64,000 nt of DNA, from positions 1,093,169-1,157,168 of the forward strand of contig LR746276.1 in the NCBI GenBank assembly GCA_902729315.2, written 5' to 3'. Positions 35,161 to 45,657 of the stretch are shown in pieces (the stretch's first letter is position 1; every line of letters starts with the position of its first letter). The DNA comes from Spirodela intermedia (taxonomy: Eukaryota > Streptophyta > Magnoliopsida > Alismatales > Araceae). The translations under genes and the position numbers were made by a program. The notes under the pieces were generated by a model. It made no database searches, was not told the DNA's origin, and saw only the letters and a program-made list of their open reading frames with translations.

Positions 35161-35479
35161 CCTCCCTCCCTTCCTCTCTCTCTCTCTCGCGCGCGCTAAC
35201 ACGTAGTTTTCTCCTGTGGAGGTCGCAGTCGAAGTGATTGTTGAGTCTGGGAGGAAAAGGCCAGAATAGAGGCGTCGACGGTCGCCGAAATCACCATCTC
35301 GACAGCTGCCTCCACGATAGCCTGAAGAGTTGAGATAGCCGCACCAAGAGCAGGTCTCCCGTTGATGTTTACAATTCCTGGGATATGATTAGGTATTTCT
35401 CGGCCGTATCGATCAGATGATCGTCCGGCAGGAGATTCCATCCCCGTCAATTTGATGACGAAGAAAGATTAATGATTAT
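34538..35479. other. Intergenic, G-rich patch and (CT)n
   Basis: Unique sequence with a G-rich patch at about 34864-34905 and a CT run at 35101-35188 that passes into CCCT units. No gene is supported. Confidence 0.5.
35101..35188. repeat. (CT)n microsatellite with CCCT end
   Basis: CT dinucleotides for about 55 bp, then CCCTCCCT units and CT again. Confidence 0.95.
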
Positions 35480-35754
35480 TCCTCTCTCTCTCTCTGTCTC
35501 CCTCCCTCCATCCCTCCCTCCCTCCTGGGTGGAGAAATAATTCTTGTTAATGATTCAGATACTTTCTTCTCTATTAACTCGTACAGCAGCCTCCTCCCCA
35601 TACTCCACTCACGATTAGGATGAAGATACTCTCACACACACACACACTGTCCCCCCTCGTATAATTTTACAGTTTTATGATCCCTCTCTCTCTATCTAAA
35701 AGAGACAAAAATTCATTCTTTTCATCGACCCTCCCCCTGTATCAACGATGGTAA

Positions 35755-35807
<53 letters not shown>

Positions 35808-36054
35808 CCTCCTGTGTGGAGAAATAATCCTTGTTTGTAGTAAAACACCCCTAAAACGATTCAGATACTCTCTCTCCTCTATTAACTCGCACGGCGGCCT
35901 CCTCCCTCACTCCCCTCACAATTTGGAGGAAGATAATCTCTCTCTCACACACACACACTGTTCCCCCTCGTATAATTTTACAGTTTTATGATCCCTCTCT
36001 CTCTATCTAGAGAGACAAAAAATTTCAACGACCCCTCTCCCTATATCAACGACG

Positions 36055-36094
<40 letters not shown>
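35480..36094. repeat. Tandem duplication of about 311 bp ending in (CT)n
   Basis: Two units share the same order of blocks: CT tract, TGGAGAAATAAT, GATTCAGATACT, CTATTAACTCG, (CA)n, CTCGTATAATTTTACAGTTTTATGATCC, CTCTATCTA, GTATCAACGA/ATATCAACGA, then (CT)n. The ATAATTTTACAG block is at 35661 and 35972, giving a period of 311 bp. The units differ at scattered sites and in microsatellite length. No coding content. Confidence 0.85.
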
Positions 36095-36096
<2 letters not shown>

Positions 36097-36485
36097 GGGA
36101 GGAAGGGAGAAGGTACATTGAACCATGGTCAGGGGGGGGGGCAGATGAGAAGAAGCCAACAGATGGGTGGGGGTGGGGAAGAGGAAATATTCGGCGACTG
36201 GAAGAAAACAAAGGACGAACGTGATCAACGATAGAGGGAGGAAGGCGGGTCGTCAATCCTCGTTGTTTTTCCTCACCTTCTTGATGGCGGTCGTTCCGTC
36301 AATTACTGCCCCTCGCCATCACAGCAAGAGCGACCGCCACGATCACGGCGTGCTGTCATCATACGCATTTTTCTATGGTCCATCTACCTTCATTCCCTTG
36401 TTTCCGTTTTAGAGAAAGAGAGTAGAAAGAAGCCTTCTTTGTCAAGGCGATAGCTTTCATGCAAATCCAAGTTCCGACGAGGAAT

Positions 36486-36543
36486 ACTTAAATGCCCACT
36501 TAGAAGTATGGCCGTCCGTTTAAATGTTTACTTTGAGTAACAC

Positions 36544-36582
<39 letters not shown>

Positions 36583-36810
36583 TTTACGTCATTTTTGCAA
36601 GTACTCGTGTTCTGTACCGTCCACTCAGTCAAAGCCCACGTTAGCTCATGGAATCACGTACAGAGAGAGAGAGAGAGAGAGAGAGTTTACCTCATTTTTT
36701 ATGAACTCTGTGTTTTTGCACCGTCCATTAAGTCAAGCCCTCCTTGGACGATGGAAATATGTACGGTTTATTATATATAAATCCGTGTAGAGAGAGAGAG
36801 AGAGAGAGAA
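36486..36810. repeat. Array of (GA)n blocks alternating with a related spacer
   Basis: GA runs at about 36547-36580, 36661-36685 and 36789-36808 are separated by related spacers of about 80-100 bp. Each spacer starts TTTACGTCATTTTT or TTTACCTCATTTTTT. Each then has a GTACCGTCCACTCAGTCAA- or GCACCGTCCATTAAGTCAA-type block and ends near ACGTAC or TACGG. A partial spacer precedes the first block (CCGTCCGTTTAAATGTTTAC). The microsatellite and the spacer have been amplified together. Confidence 0.75.
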
Positions 36811-38482
36811 CACTAATACCCAACTCGCGAAGATGCATTGTAGATTTCCGGGCCCCCACGGGAGCATCCACCTCCAAGTCAGAGAGCAGGGTGTGAGTTA
36901 CGCCCCCCGGTTTGAGATGCACGACTTCTAACCCAGAGTAGTTTAGTCAACTCAGCAACACGCCCGCCAATTCAGAAAGCCTCACCCTAACCCCTACGTC
37001 TGTATGGAATACAGCAGCTGCGCCTTTTTGTGAGTAGATACGCGAGCGAGCTCTAACAAGGAGACGACTAAAGTCCACTTGGTTGACCTAGAAAATTTCC
37101 CGATTAAGGGTGGGTGGGCTTTGGCCTCACCAGAGGCAGTTCATACGACTCCTACTTCTCAGGCACAGGCGAATTCAACCTTGCTTGCTGCGAAATATGC
37201 CCTACCATAGATGGTAACCCAGCGGTTGAGTCTGTGGGAAAAGTGTGGAATATCCCAATTTACTACTGCTGTAGATAAATGGGTTTTACATGGTCAAACT
37301 AGTCTCATCGGGGAATATTCCTATTAATGGAAAGATAGCCATAATGAGCCCGGTCAACTGAGAAGTATCCCCATAATGAGTGCCTCTAGAGGTCTGAGGG
37401 TGGGGATGTTCATTAGTCAACCTATGACAGTTGCAAGCAGATAAATGTGGGGGATAGTATAAATGGTAATTAAACGAGCTAATCGTTAATATTATATATA
37501 TATAGATAGAGAGAGAGAGAGAGAGAGAGATGGGGCCAATGAAATGAGCTGATTTTTGCATGTATTTTAAAAAATATATGGAAATTATAATGTATGTCAT
37601 AATAAGGCATTGTATTTTCATTTATTTTCATTTATTTGAGATCCATTTTTATCATTGGTAGTATCGAGTGAGCTCGCATGGCAGAGAGAGTGTTGCCGCC
37701 AGATAAAGTCAGCAATTTTTTTCATTAAATTATTTCTTAGGTACTTAATATTTTTTATTCATATATGTATATTAATGCAGATGTAGATAAGCATGTGTCC
37801 GCGCTTCGTGAAGTTTCCAAATCACGTGACTTTCTGCAACCGACCAACGAGAGTGCATGAAAATCCGGCGCCCACGTGATCAGACATGTTTTGTTTTAAA
37901 AAACAATTTTCCAACCCACTCACTAAATCCTTTCCACGCTGAATATAATTTTTTGTTTCACAAAATAAATTATGTTCCATCACGTGACTCCCCCCACGTG
38001 TGAAGACAATCGGGAAGTCCAGAGAAGCCAGAGGGTCCCACGCGGGATGATGCCTGGTGATGACACATGGCACGCCTTGCAGAAGCTTTTTAGCCCGGCC
38101 CGGAAGTTCCTGGCCCGCAGACATCGGTAGGATCTGGGCCCGAAAGCCCTTAATCTTGTCCCGTCATCATCTCGACCAAAGTCCCTATCTTAGACCCCAT
38201 CACCACTTTTTTGGATTCGGGCCTAAAGTCGGGCCCGCTGGCTTCTGTACAATTTGGCCCGAAAGCCCGTAATCTCTTTCTTGTATGCAGATGAGGGCTT
38301 ACCCCCAACTTGATTCTATCACCCCAGGTGGACCAAAGACCCCATCTTTGGCATCGGCCGAGCTCTTTTGCCTAGAAATAAACCCCACACACAACTATCC
38401 GATCAATCCCATGCCCCCTAATCTACACACATCTCTCTCTCTCTCTCGGGTAGGTGCATATGCAGGCAGGCATGGCCTGAGC

Positions 38483-38535
<53 letters not shown>

Positions 38536-38728
38536 TTCCTACGCAATCACTAACCCAGACTCAGTACGGGCCGGTGCAGTGATATCTATCTATGCTATTT
38601 AAGGGGCTCGATTCCGAGGTCCAAGCCATTGCGGTCCATGAACAGGTTCAGAATCCTATCCCAATATGGCATATCGCAAGGCCAATAGAAAGCCCCTACA
38701 AGGCGAAAGGGGAAAATACGAACAATGT
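36811..38728. other. Intergenic sequence with microsatellites
   Basis: No gene supported. It holds a small (TA)n(GA)n near 37493-37530 and (GA)24 at 38485-38534. Between about 38137 and 38360 there are partly repeated GGCCCGAAAGCCC..TAATCT and GACCAAAG..CCC blocks. Confidence 0.45.
38485..38534. repeat. (GA)n microsatellite
   Basis: GA run of about 50 bp, just 3' of the VMA12-like gene, which lies on the minus strand. Confidence 0.95.
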
Positions 38729-39948
38729 CTACTGATTTTTCTTCAACTTTGAAGCAGGAGGAAGGGTAGAAGAAGAAGAAGAAGAAGCTGATGAAGCAGC
38801 GATGGCCCCACCGGAAGTTCTGATGATGAAGAGAGTAGTCTCAAGTAGCATACCGCAGACCAATCCGAGGATGCCCCCAGCAGCGTTCTGCAATGCCAAG
38901 CCCAATATTTTCATTAGACCCGGTTTTTGGCTTGGGCTTAAGGAAGGGGAGCCCGGAATCAGGCCCAAAAGGCCCATTAACACCCTCTCTGGGAGCTCTA
39001 CTGGGTCGGGAATCGAATGGAGCGGGAAGAGTTTAGGACTTACCATAACAGCGCTGTGGTTAAACAAGGCTCTGAATGCGGCGAACCCAACCAGATATCC
39101 GGTGAACATAATCAGCACCACATGGAGACCTGCAAACCAGAACCCTGTCTTTGAGATTTTTTTTTTTCTTCTTTTCTTTTTCTTTCCCATTTAAGAAACT
39201 CATCGGCAACCAGAAAACCCACGATTCAAGCAGAAATAAATCTGAACAGAAATAACACTGATGAGCAGTTTCTGTTCAGTAGATCAAAGAGGATAATGTA
39301 ATTAACTGTTAAGTTCTTGGATTTCTAATTAAATGTAATATGGGTTTCTAATTTACTATACACCTAGCCTAGTTTTCGTTGACCATGGAGAAACCCAGTC
39401 AGGAGAGTCAATGTCTGACTTTCCCTTCTTCATCAGTTGACTTTCCCCCAGGGAGCAAGAAACTCTATGGGTTTGACCGGCAGAACAAGAACATGAGCCA
39501 TATACGTTTAATTCACCACAGAACACTCACCACTTCCTACAGCGTTCCTATAGGTTAAAGTTTCAGTCGTCCTGGGTAGTAGAAATTTCGGCATGATGAA
39601 GATGTCGAAGTCAGCTTGCTGGTTCACTATTCTCATCCTCAAGAGCAAAAATCTAGGCAGGTCTTAATTTCTCTCTCCTGAGTTTATACAGCATGAGATT
39701 AATGTATAGGAGAAACTTTCAGTCACGCTCTCATCAGAAAAAAAAAAGCAACCAAGAAAAGGTACTCAGGCGTCCAGTGATTCATATGAATTAATATAAG
39801 AAAACTTGATAACCACCTCTTTAAAGTCTTACAAGTCATTTTTTTATCAATTTTGGTGTCAGAAAGTAAGACCAAAGTCAACTACCCACTTCAAAGGATA
39901 AATCTACAACCGCATATAGGGTACAAGTCCAAATCACTGATATAGGAG

Positions 39949-40014
<66 letters not shown>

Positions 40015-40637
40015 ATATATGCAGATAGACAGATAGATGGATAACTCAGAAGAAGAAGATGTGCCTCTTCAGTAGCGCCAAGAAAAACTCTGAAACAAAT
40101 TTAATGACGAGAAAATATCAATAATAGCAGGAAAATGATGACATTTACCAAACCCCAGCTGGTCCTTGTACGAGGAGAAAGGTTCAGAAGGTTCTTCCTT
40201 TGGCACGATATCTTTGACGAGTTCTCGGTATGCCTTCCTCTCTCCCATTTCTCCCAAATTCCTCAGCCTTTCCTTCAATTCCTCACTCTGCTCATTCCAT
40301 GTGGTTAGTTATGACTATTAGTCAGTGAACAAAGCCCAAAATGCTAAAGCATCATAAGCTATGGGATTATTTGTTTCTCAGATATTCGTACCTTCTCCCG
40401 GGGCTTGGGGCTCTGAAGAACAAATTCAGAGCTGGAGATGAGATGGCGAAGCGGTGGCCTCGTTGATGGTAATGAATTCAACCATATAGTTCTGAGTGAT
40501 CTGTAGGAGATGGAATTCTGTAAAGATAGTACAGAAGCGAGCTCCTGAAGATCAGCGGAGAGATTGGGCTCTTTAGCTGCAGAGAGGAGGAAGGAGCTGA
40601 TGTGCTTGTTCATGGCTATGACAAGGCCAGAGTCCAT
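38729..40637 (-). CDS. V-ATPase assembly factor, VMA12/TMEM199-like
   Basis: A 209-aa ER membrane protein in four exons on the minus strand: 40637-40392, 40287-40149, 39129-39044, 38887-38729, all GT-AG and in phase. The N-terminal half is hydrophilic and helical (MDSGLVIAMNKH start). The central block EPFSSYKDQLGFGLHVVLIM (across the exon 2/3 joint) is the hallmark of plant homologues annotated as ER-based factors for V-ATPase assembly. Two membrane segments follow: LHVVLIMFTGYLVGFAAF near 131-148 and the GGILGLVCGMLLETTLFII stretch near 161-179. The tail is Ser-rich with a basic SKLKKNQ end. Yeast Vma12 helps the V0 sector assemble in the ER; this role is inferred here. Intron 2 carries a (GT)31 run. 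An orphan copy of the WEB gene promoter points at this gene from 860 bp upstream. Confidence 0.9.
39951..40012. repeat. (GT)31 microsatellite in intron 2 of the VMA12-like gene
   Basis: Perfect GT run on the + strand, so (CA)n in the transcript. It is the only long GT run of the window. Confidence 0.97.
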
Positions 40638-41395
40638 CTTGCACTGGTCTGCTTCAACAGACTTCTTTACCTCCTTTCAGGCATCTACTGATAGATTCCT
40701 TCATAAAAATGATATTATTTCAACGATATCTTAATGATCCAAATTTCTGAATGGGAAAAATATCAACACGTACTATAAGTCACCATTTACGTACTTGAGA
40801 ATATTCCTTGTACAGAGAAACCACGTCAAATGCATCCGTGCTACCACAGTCAAATGCAAACGCTGGAATCCACTTTGCATGTTTGATTGCATCCTTACGT
40901 TAAATATGTTTCAGATATTGTATTTTATTCAAAAAAAATCACCTGATGTTTATATTTTTAGTAAAATTAAATAAATTAAGCCGGGTTGCTTGCACAAACT
41001 CTTTGGTGTTTTGGCATGCCAAGCAAGCACATGTGAACCACAGAGCAAACGTCAAGCTAATTAGTCCCGTGGTTATCAAATGTAGCATACAGTGGATTAA
41101 GGAATTGGAAGAACTAATAAGATTACACAGCCACTATTTCTTTCAAATCAGAGAAATAAATGGAGACCCAATGGTTAATAAGAGATGATCAACCCTAAAA
41201 TTATTAAAGCAGTCGTTCACGATAAGGTTACCCAATTTTTCTCTAAACGCAGATGATTTTCAATCAGCAGGTGATAATGAGATTCTGTATGGTAGAAAAC
41301 AAAAGGTTGCTACAATTATTTACATTACGTCAGTTTCGCATATTTATGTACCAGAAAATAGTGCTTCCTGACGCCTACTTAGAATGAGAAATTTT
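40638..41395. other. Upstream region of the VMA12-like gene
   Basis: AT-rich unique sequence between the VMA12 start codon and the end of the inverted repeat. It must contain the native promoter and 5' UTR if transcription does not begin in the repeat. No clear TATA box was assigned. Confidence 0.5.
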
Positions 41396-41835
41396 AGCAA
41401 TGGAAGCAAAAACCTAAATACGGATCAGGAGGGAGAACCGCGTGAATGCCGGAGGAGATGAGCGGGTTGGAGCGGATCTGAGGAGGAGGTACTCACTTGG
41501 ATCTGGTGGGGAGCATCTTCCGCCGGCGACTCTGTTAGGGCTTCAATGGAGGCGCCCCGGCGGCGGGCCGAGAGCAGACCGGAGGACTGGGAAGACCCAA
41601 AGCGTGATCTTGGAGATCCTCGAAGGGAAAGGAAGCAGCGCCGCCGGGGGGGACCTTCCGAGGAAGAACCAGAGAAGAACCGAGCGGAGGGAGACCAGTC
41701 CAAGGGGATGATAATATCTACTGGATCCTCAGCCGGCGGCCTCCAACCTCCTCCTTTCTCTCTCTCTCTCTGCCTCTCTACGTCAGTAGTACCCACCACG
41801 AGGGACAGCCGGGGGAGTAAGGGAGTGGCACCGCC

Positions 41836-41876
<41 letters not shown>

Positions 41877-42220
41877 CTGTGTCTTTCTCGGTTGCTCGCT
41901 CGCACGTCTTTTTCTTTCAAAAAATGGAACAGGGAGGAAGGGAGAGAGAGAGAGAGAGAATGGTTGAAGGAGAGAGAAGGAAGAAAGTTACAGAGGGACA
42001 CGGCGCTTTAGGCAGAAAAGTCGGAGAAGTGAACGGCGACTGACCGGCCCGCCATGACCGCCCCCCGTAGGAGGCCTTCCTCCCAAGGACAGGTCCGCTG
42101 CCAGCTGAAGATCGTCCGGCTGGGATTCAATCTCCTCTTCCTGGTCCGTTGACCGGTCTCAACTCTCCTCGGCCGGCTCAAATTAGAGGGCCTGTGATCT
42201 GTCATCTGGCCCAGAACGGC
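41396..42220 (-). repeat. Left arm of a recent inverted duplication (copy of the WEB gene 5' region)
   Basis: The reverse complement of this 825-bp segment matches 48218-49038 almost base for base. By eye only a handful of substitutions (for example A/G near 41420) and (CT)n length differences separate them. The match ends abruptly after AGCAA at 41396 and after CCAGAACGGC at 42220. Read on the minus strand the arm contains the WEB promoter, 5' UTR, exon 1 and the start of intron 1, and nothing of the rest of that gene. The high identity means a recent event or ongoing gene conversion. Confidence 0.95.
41497..41516 (-). pseudogene. Orphan copy of WEB exon 1 (start codon plus splice donor)
   Basis: The minus strand from 41516 reads ATG CTC CCC ACC AGA TCC AA then GTGAGTACC, identical to WEB exon 1 at 48918-48937. 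No further WEB exon lies downstream; the next gene in this direction is the VMA12-like gene. If transcribed it could only splice into something new, or end as a short frame. Confidence 0.8.
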
Positions 42221-42495
42221 TTGTAACTTTAAGAGCTTGTATTATGAGTTCTCCGATTCAAGGAGTATATTCTTCATAATTATGTCTCTGAGAAAAAGGA
42301 AAATTTAAATAAATATTCAGAATCAAAGGCTGAAATTCAAGATTGAGTTTTCCTTGTAAAGCGTTTGTAACATTTGAATTTCAGCCTTTGATTCTGAATA
42401 TTTATTTAAATTTTCCTTTTTCTCAGAGACATAATTATGAAGAATATACTCCTTGAATCGGAGAACTCCTAATACAAGCTCTTAAAGTTACAAGC
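42219..42495. repeat. 277-bp near-perfect palindrome at the inverted-repeat breakpoint (MITE-like foldback)
   Basis: Arms 42219-42340 and 42374-42495 are 122 bp each and complementary except at one position (42245 against 42469), around a 33-base loop (42341-42373). The outer end starts GCTTGTAACTTTAAGAGC. The left arm begins exactly where homology between the two large inverted-repeat arms stops, overlapping it by two bases (GC). It could be a foldback-type MITE inserted at the junction, or a hairpin made during the rearrangement. No open frame is present. Confidence 0.95.
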
Positions 42496-44986
42496 ACCAA
42501 GAAGATGTACAAATATGGCGACTGGAAACTGTCGAAAGAAGGAAAAAATTTAACATGCAGACGATGAAGGTGGGTTTACAACGAAGGATTATACATCCTA
42601 CCAGAATTCAAGTCCATAATCTTCTACCTGGCTTGTTCGGCGCCTTTGCCGCGATCTCCCTTCATCTATATCGCCTAGACTAACAGCTACCGATGAGAGA
42701 ACTCCGTTGAATCGAAGGAATTGAAAGACGTATAAATGGCAAAAACACTCCGAGGCATGCAGTCAGGAACACCCATTCATACGGGATTTACTATGGACGA
42801 TAGATCAAAAAAATTTGACAGCCTAAGATGTGAAACACACAGACTACCAGATAAACCTTCAGATCATCGGTCCTTGATATACATAGGCCGATAAAATACA
42901 CCCGAAACAGTAAATAATAGCATTAATAAAGAATGACGGCGTGGTTTCAGAGAGTGCGTACGGCATGGAAAGCGGTAATCGCAGTAGAGAAGATGAGCGG
43001 GAAGCCTCTCGTGGCAGGGAACGTAGAGATCACGGCGGCGTTCGCAGAGGAGTAGATCGCAACCGGAGGAGGTGTGAGATGAGCAGCCGCCCGCGGCCGT
43101 CGCGGATAGCCTCGGCGACCGGAGAGAATCGGAGGTTCAACACCCGACGGCGGAGGACCCCGGCCAGCGGAATCGGCCGAGTTTTCGGATCGGTCTGACC
43201 CGTTATCCAATTCCAGTTTCGGACGCTTCCGGCTTTGTCACTCGACCTAAGACGCTCGATCTTAATCCAACGGTTGAACATTGCTACACTTTAACTGATG
43301 TCACTCTTGTTATTTTAAGCCTTTTACGTGCAGCTTAACCAACTTTTATTTAATTATTATATTAATAAAATAAATATGTTTCTTCGTTTTCCTTAAATAT
43401 CTCAAATATTCACGCTAGAAACCATATTATTTCTCAAAACTTTAAGCCATATATAAAAAAAATTGCATTGCTCGAGCTCACCTCGACTAAAAGGTGATAT
43501 GTTTTTGGGCTTTTCTCTGTCTTCCACTAAAACTATTTTATTAATCTATTGACGACCTAATTGACAATATATATATATATTGGTGTAAATACTTTCCATC
43601 TCATATGATCTATTTTTAAAGTATTTATTATAATTTTAATTTCATTTTTTTACTTACACCACAAATATTACCTATGTAAGCATAAATCAATATTTTTATT
43701 TTATGCAATTAAAGGGAGACCCTTATTGTCATATCACTACATTCGATGGTTCACATGCTTTAAACTTTGACATAATATCACTAAATTATATTTATTATAT
43801 ACATCATATTTGATTAGTTTAGATACGTTCCATCTCATATTGTCTATCTTTGCATCCAATTGAATATTTCATAATTATTTATTTTAATTATATTTTTTAC
43901 TTACACAAGAAAGATTACCTACGTAAGCATAAATTTCACTATATTAAACATAAAAAATTATCATTTTTTTTATTTTATGCGATGATTTTGTCAATTGAAA
44001 TGTAGCCCCTTATTGAGATATCACTACATCTGATGGTTCATAGGCTTTTAAAACTCTGACATAATATCAAAAAATTCCTCAAGCACTTACACAACGCATC
44101 ATAGCAATATATACAGCCTTTCTCTTGATAAAATTTATCATACCATATGTTCTTGAATCAATGTTATATGAGGTGTTTCATTATTTAATATTCATCCACG
44201 CTTTGAAAATATGTACCACATGGATTCTTCTTCAACGTCTTGCTTGGTCAAACAATGATGTTGAGACATAAGACTATGAGGTGATTTTTTTATTTAAAAA
44301 ACATTAAATATAATTTAAGTGAGAAATGCGTGGAATGCCTAAAATAGGGAAATACGTATATACCATATGGGACACGTTTTACGTGCACAATATTATGAAG
44401 AGAACAAGATAAAATAATCATAAGCAAAAATTAAATGGGGTGAGAAGACATGTAACTTGAAAACTATTTTTCATTTTATGTAAATAAAAAAAATAAATAT
44501 ATATGACGAATTAGTAGAAAGTGGCCTGATTCTCACAAAGTTGTTCCAATTAAAAGCCAGTGGATTAATATGAATGGGTGTGTGTTGGGTATGAGGGCCC
44601 AAGGGACTTCATTATTTAGTAAAGTAACACATATTGAGCTTCCAAATAAAAAGACCAAGTCAAATATGGAGGGTTTATCTAAATCATTATGATAATTAGA
44701 TAAACCATCCATTGACTTCTAGATTGATCATAAATTAATTTATGGATAACTTTCATTGCATGTGTGAATGCATGAACACTCCAGGGGTTTGCAAGTGTTC
44801 TGTGCACCTGAGAGTCAAAAGATTGTAATTAATACTTCCTTTGAAAAAACATTGACTATAATTTTCTACATTATTTTGGTAAGAAAGAGATTAATGGCAA
44901 TAGATATTATGGTCAATTATGTTATTTATTATGGAGGTGGAATTAAAAATGGGATCATTAATCTTTTCTAAAACCATAATCATTAA
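42496..44986. other. AT-rich spacer inside the inverted duplication
   Basis: Unique sequence, strongly AT-rich from 43270 on. Two loosely similar stretches (about 43587-43760 and 43813-44040) share TTTCCATCTCATATGATCTAT / GTTCCATCTCATATTGTCTAT, TATTACCTA/GATTACCTA, CGTAAGCATAAAT, and CACTACATTCGATGGTTCA/CACTACATCTGATGGTTCA. This indicates an old tandem duplication with a period near 230-290 bp. No gene was recognised; GC-rich frames at 42941-43281 have no family features. Confidence 0.5.
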
Positions 44987-45081
44987 CCGACCTTAGCTCA
45001 GTTGGTAGAGCGGAGGACTGTAGTGGGTTAGACTCGTTCAGATAAATCCTTAGGTCGCTGGTTCGAATCCGGCAGGTCGGA
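44987..45081 (+). tRNA. tRNA-Tyr(GTA) with a 22-nt intron
   Basis: The acceptor stem CCGACCT (44987-44993) pairs with AGGTCGG (45074-45080), followed by discriminator A. Box A reads TAGCTCAGTTGG and box B GGTTCGAATCC. The anticodon GTA is at 45020-45022, in the loop after GGACT. An intron of about 22 nt (45024-45045) follows position 37, where all plant nuclear tRNA-Tyr genes have theirs. Mature parts read GAGGA CTGTAG / A TCCTT. The match to the known plant tRNA-Tyr sequence is essentially complete, so the gene looks functional. Confidence 0.97.
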
Positions 45082-45087
45082 ATTAAG

Positions 45088-45092
45088 TTTTT
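45088..45092 (+). terminator. RNA polymerase III terminator of the tRNA-Tyr gene
   Basis: A TTTTT run starts 7 bases after the end of the tRNA, with another TTTT shortly after. Confidence 0.8.
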
Positions 45093-45579
45093 ATTTTCAA
45101 TAATTTGAATCATGTATTATAACGTTCATAATTATCGCCTCACTAATCTGTTCAAAAACCTGTAACTTTGACCTTTTAAGGGAGGATGTGGTGCATTAAT
45201 GGCTACAGCCAGCCACCTGGGCTGGCGGCGGCGGCGGCGCCGTCCCCAGCTTAGTTGCCAGCCAGGCGGTGAGCCTGAACGCGCAAAACAATGAAGTCTT
45301 AAATAATTACGCTGACTGCCGTCCTCACGGGGCTAAATCGTTCGCAGAATAGCTTGGTTCCCTGCGGTGACCCGACTCGAGATGTTCGGCCGACGACCTA
45401 ATCGGGACACGTGGCAGCACTGTCAGTCCCATCCGCCCCCCGTTCAATGTGTCAACCCCTCTGCCTCAGCATGCAACCAACAACCACCGCCCCACCGGTC
45501 TTTCAATGCTTACCTCTCCTTCTGCACTTACCTCCCCCCGTCTCTCTCTCACTCCATATCTCTGCCTTCCGCCGCCTGC
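45093..45579. other. Promoter region of the SNL6-like gene
   Basis: Intergenic sequence that becomes GC- and C-rich towards the gene, with a GGCGGCGGCGGCGG run near 45223 and CACGTGGCA (G-box-like) at about 45409. No separate gene is supported. Confidence 0.5.
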
Positions 45580-45587
45580 ATAAATAT
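45580..45587 (+). promoter_or_regulatory. TATA box candidate of the SNL6-like gene
   Basis: ATAAATAT about 70-78 bp upstream of the chosen ATG at 45658. It overlaps the upstream in-frame ATG at 45586, so if this box is used that ATG cannot be in the transcript. Confidence 0.5.
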
Positions 45588-45657
45588 GAGCCGTCGTCTC
45601 TTCCCTCTCCTCAACCCTCTCTCTCTCTCTCTGTTTCTCTCTCTTTCTATGCGGGAT

